Positions 62,883 to 64,000 of a stretch of 64,000 nt of DNA are shown here, in pieces (the first letter of the stretch is position 1; every line of letters starts with the position of its first letter). The notes beneath the pieces are model-generated. The model did not search any database. It was not told where the DNA came from and was given only the letters and a program-made list of their open reading frames with translations. Source of the stretch: Shimia sp. R9_2. Lineage in GTDB: Bacteria; Pseudomonadota; Alphaproteobacteria; Rhodobacterales; Rhodobacteraceae. Made by a program: the position numbers and the translations under genes. The stretch covers positions 1 through 64,000 of the forward strand of contig NZ_JAGHRO010000009.1 of NCBI RefSeq assembly GCF_017743735.1, read 5' to 3'.

Positions 62883-64000
62883 CCCCTGCTTTGAGAAAAC
62901 AATCCAACGGCTGCGTTCTGCGCCTTGAGGACTACAACCGCGTGCAAACAAAGGCAGCGGGCATCGGGATCGGAGGCTTTGTCTTCTTTGGCATCCTGAC
63001 CGTGGCGGGTTTCCTTGGTGGCGCGGCCTATTGGGCGAGCACCTCGCAGCTTGACGGTGCGGTGGTGGCCCCGGCTTCCTTTGTTGTGGAAGGCAACCGC
63101 AAGACGGTTGAGCATTTCGAGGGCGGCGTGGTGCGCAATATCTTTGTCAGCGACGGGGATCTGGTGGAGGCGGGGGACACGCTTGTGGAACTCGACAACA
63201 CCGATCTGGGGGTGGATCTGGATGTGTTGAGCAGCCAGATTGGCGACCTTTCTGCGCGGCGCGCGCGGCTGGAAACACAGCTCGACAGCGCGCCTGTTTT
63301 TGCGGAAGAGCGTGTGGCAAATGCGCTGCCTGTGGCACTTGAGCCGGAAGTCTGGCAGGCGTCATTTGTGCGGCAAAAGGCCTTGTTTGATGCGGAGCAG
63401 CGCTCTCGTGATGCCGAAGCAGCACTGATTGAGCAGCGGTTGGTGAGCCTTCAGGATCAGGTGGAAGGGCTGCAGGCGCAACAGGTGTCAAACCGCCGTC
63501 AGGTGGAGATCACACAGCAGGAGCTGGTCAATCTCGAAAGCCTGTTGGATCGCGGTCTGGTGGCTGTCACCCGTGTGAATTCCCGCCGTGTCGAGATTGA
63601 GCGCCTCAATGGTGTTGAAGCGGCCCTGCGCACTGATGAGGCGCGGGCGCGCAATGAAATTAGCGAGTTGCGCCTGTCCCAGATTGGCACAGAGCGCCTG
63701 CGTCAGGAGACGGCCTCCACTGAAATCGCGCAGATTGAGGCCCAGCTAGAAACGCTTGAAGCGCAGTATCTTGGGGCCAGTGAGCGCTTCAATCGTGTGG
63801 CGATCACCGCGCCGGTCAGCGGGCGGGTCGTGGAAATGACGGTGTTCACCAAAGGCGGCGTGGTGCGTCCGGGTGCGCCGATCCTCGATATTGTGCCGCT
63901 GGATCAACCGCTTGTGGTTGAGGCGCGTGTGGAGACCGGGGACATTGAAAAACTGCATGTTGGCCAATCCTCGCGCGTGCGTCTGTCGGCCTTTGATCAG
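62879..64000 (+). CDS. HlyD/PrtE-family membrane fusion protein, runs off window
   Basis: Partial; 374 codons are present and the frame is open at the edge. Start ATG overlaps the ABC stop (ATGA). One N-terminal membrane helix (about 30-52, GIGGFVFFGILTVAGFLGGAA), a lipoyl-like half (EHFEGGVVRNIFVSDGDLVEAGD), a long coiled coil (about 130-290) and the second lipoyl/barrel half, VAITAPVSGRVVEM. It bridges the ABC protein to an outer-membrane TolC. Confidence 0.9.
   Translation, partial: MTPALRKQSNGCVLRLEDYNRVQTKAAGIGIGGFVFFGILTVAGFLGGAAYWASTSQLDGAVVAPASFVVEGNRKTVEHFEGGVVRNIFVSDGDLVEAGDTLVELDNTDLGVDLDVLSSQIGDLSARRARLETQLDSAPVFAEERVANALPVALEPEVWQASFVRQKALFDAEQRSRDAEAALIEQRLVSLQDQVEGLQAQQVSNRRQVEITQQELVNLESLLDRGLVAVTRVNSRRVEIERLNGVEAALRTDEARARNEISELRLSQIGTERLRQETASTEIAQIEAQLETLEAQYLGASERFNRVAITAPVSGRVVEMTVFTKGGVVRPGAPILDIVPLDQPLVVEARVETGDIEKLHVGQSSRVRLSAFDQ

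Noticed and set aside
61113..62951. 612-codon frame antisense to the secretion ABC gene
   Set aside because: Sense frame has all ABC motifs; the antisense protein has none.
1..64000. CRISPR arrays, tRNA and rRNA genes, complete insertion sequences
   Set aside because: I found no regularly spaced direct repeats of CRISPR size, no tRNA-like cloverleaf that I could support and no transposase gene.

Overview
The window looks like part of an extrachromosomal replicon (megaplasmid or chromid) of a marine Rhodobacteraceae (Roseobacter group) bacterium. The evidence is high GC with alphaproteobacterial protein styles, a Rep_3-type initiator beside parAB, three parS-like palindromes, a ccdAB module, a DUF1403-ScpB-WGR cassette, a DctPQM TRAP transporter and a PrtD-type type I secretion system. 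The genus cannot be read from the sequence alone. No rRNA, tRNA, CRISPR array or complete insertion sequence was seen.

Layout. 1-298: non-coding, with DnaA-box and short direct repeats. 299-8796: heme acquisition; hmuSTUV-exbB-exbD-exbD-tonB runs leftward and the receptor gene hmuR diverges from it. 8912-16665: plasmid backbone; DUF1403, ScpB and WGR proteins, ccdAB, a tyrosine recombinase lacking two catalytic residues, parB, parA, origin region and replication initiator. 16684-20856: class IV aminotransferase and a TRAP transporter. 20918-30003: signalling and small metabolism; hybrid kinase, globin plus adenylate cyclase, methyltransferase, alpha/beta hydrolase, and a second hybrid kinase with an OmpR-type regulator. 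30375-57489: a contractile injection system (CIS) locus with its own regulators. 57891-64000: a large RTX protein with CHRD-like segments and its type I secretion ABC and adaptor genes; the adaptor runs off the window.

The most interesting part is the CIS locus. Sixteen tightly packed genes (56082 down to 32702) encode sheath, tube, baseplate gp25/J/I-like proteins, a VgrG/gpD-like hub, gpV-like spike and PAAR tip, without capsid, terminase, lysis or integrase genes. No Afp15-type AAA+ ATPase is visible. Immediately upstream on the same strand is a short accessory RpoN (sigma-54). Between rpoN and the first CIS gene is a full-consensus -24/-12 promoter, with a perfect 16-bp palindrome at the expected start site and an inverted repeat about 64 bp upstream. 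Convergent to the operon is a two-gene unit encoding a membrane protein and a sigma-54 activator whose GAFTGA loop reads GAFTDA. This suggests an RpoN-activator pair dedicated to the CIS. The cargo side is also unusual: a 1300-residue fusion of a baseplate-type N-domain with OmpA-like and peptidoglycan-binding domains and a C-terminal HExxH metallopeptidase motif; a 1581-residue gpI-type protein with eight tandem repeats of about 111 residues; and a 1050-residue fibre-like protein ending in a helix-hairpin-helix domain.

How the parts work together. hmuR and TonB/ExbBD import heme across the outer membrane, HmuTUV across the inner membrane, and HmuS handles it in the cytoplasm. Rep, ParAB/parS and CcdAB replicate, segregate and stabilise the replicon. 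The two-component genes and the cyclase-globin pair may sense redox or gas signals, but no target outside their own neighbourhood can be read here.
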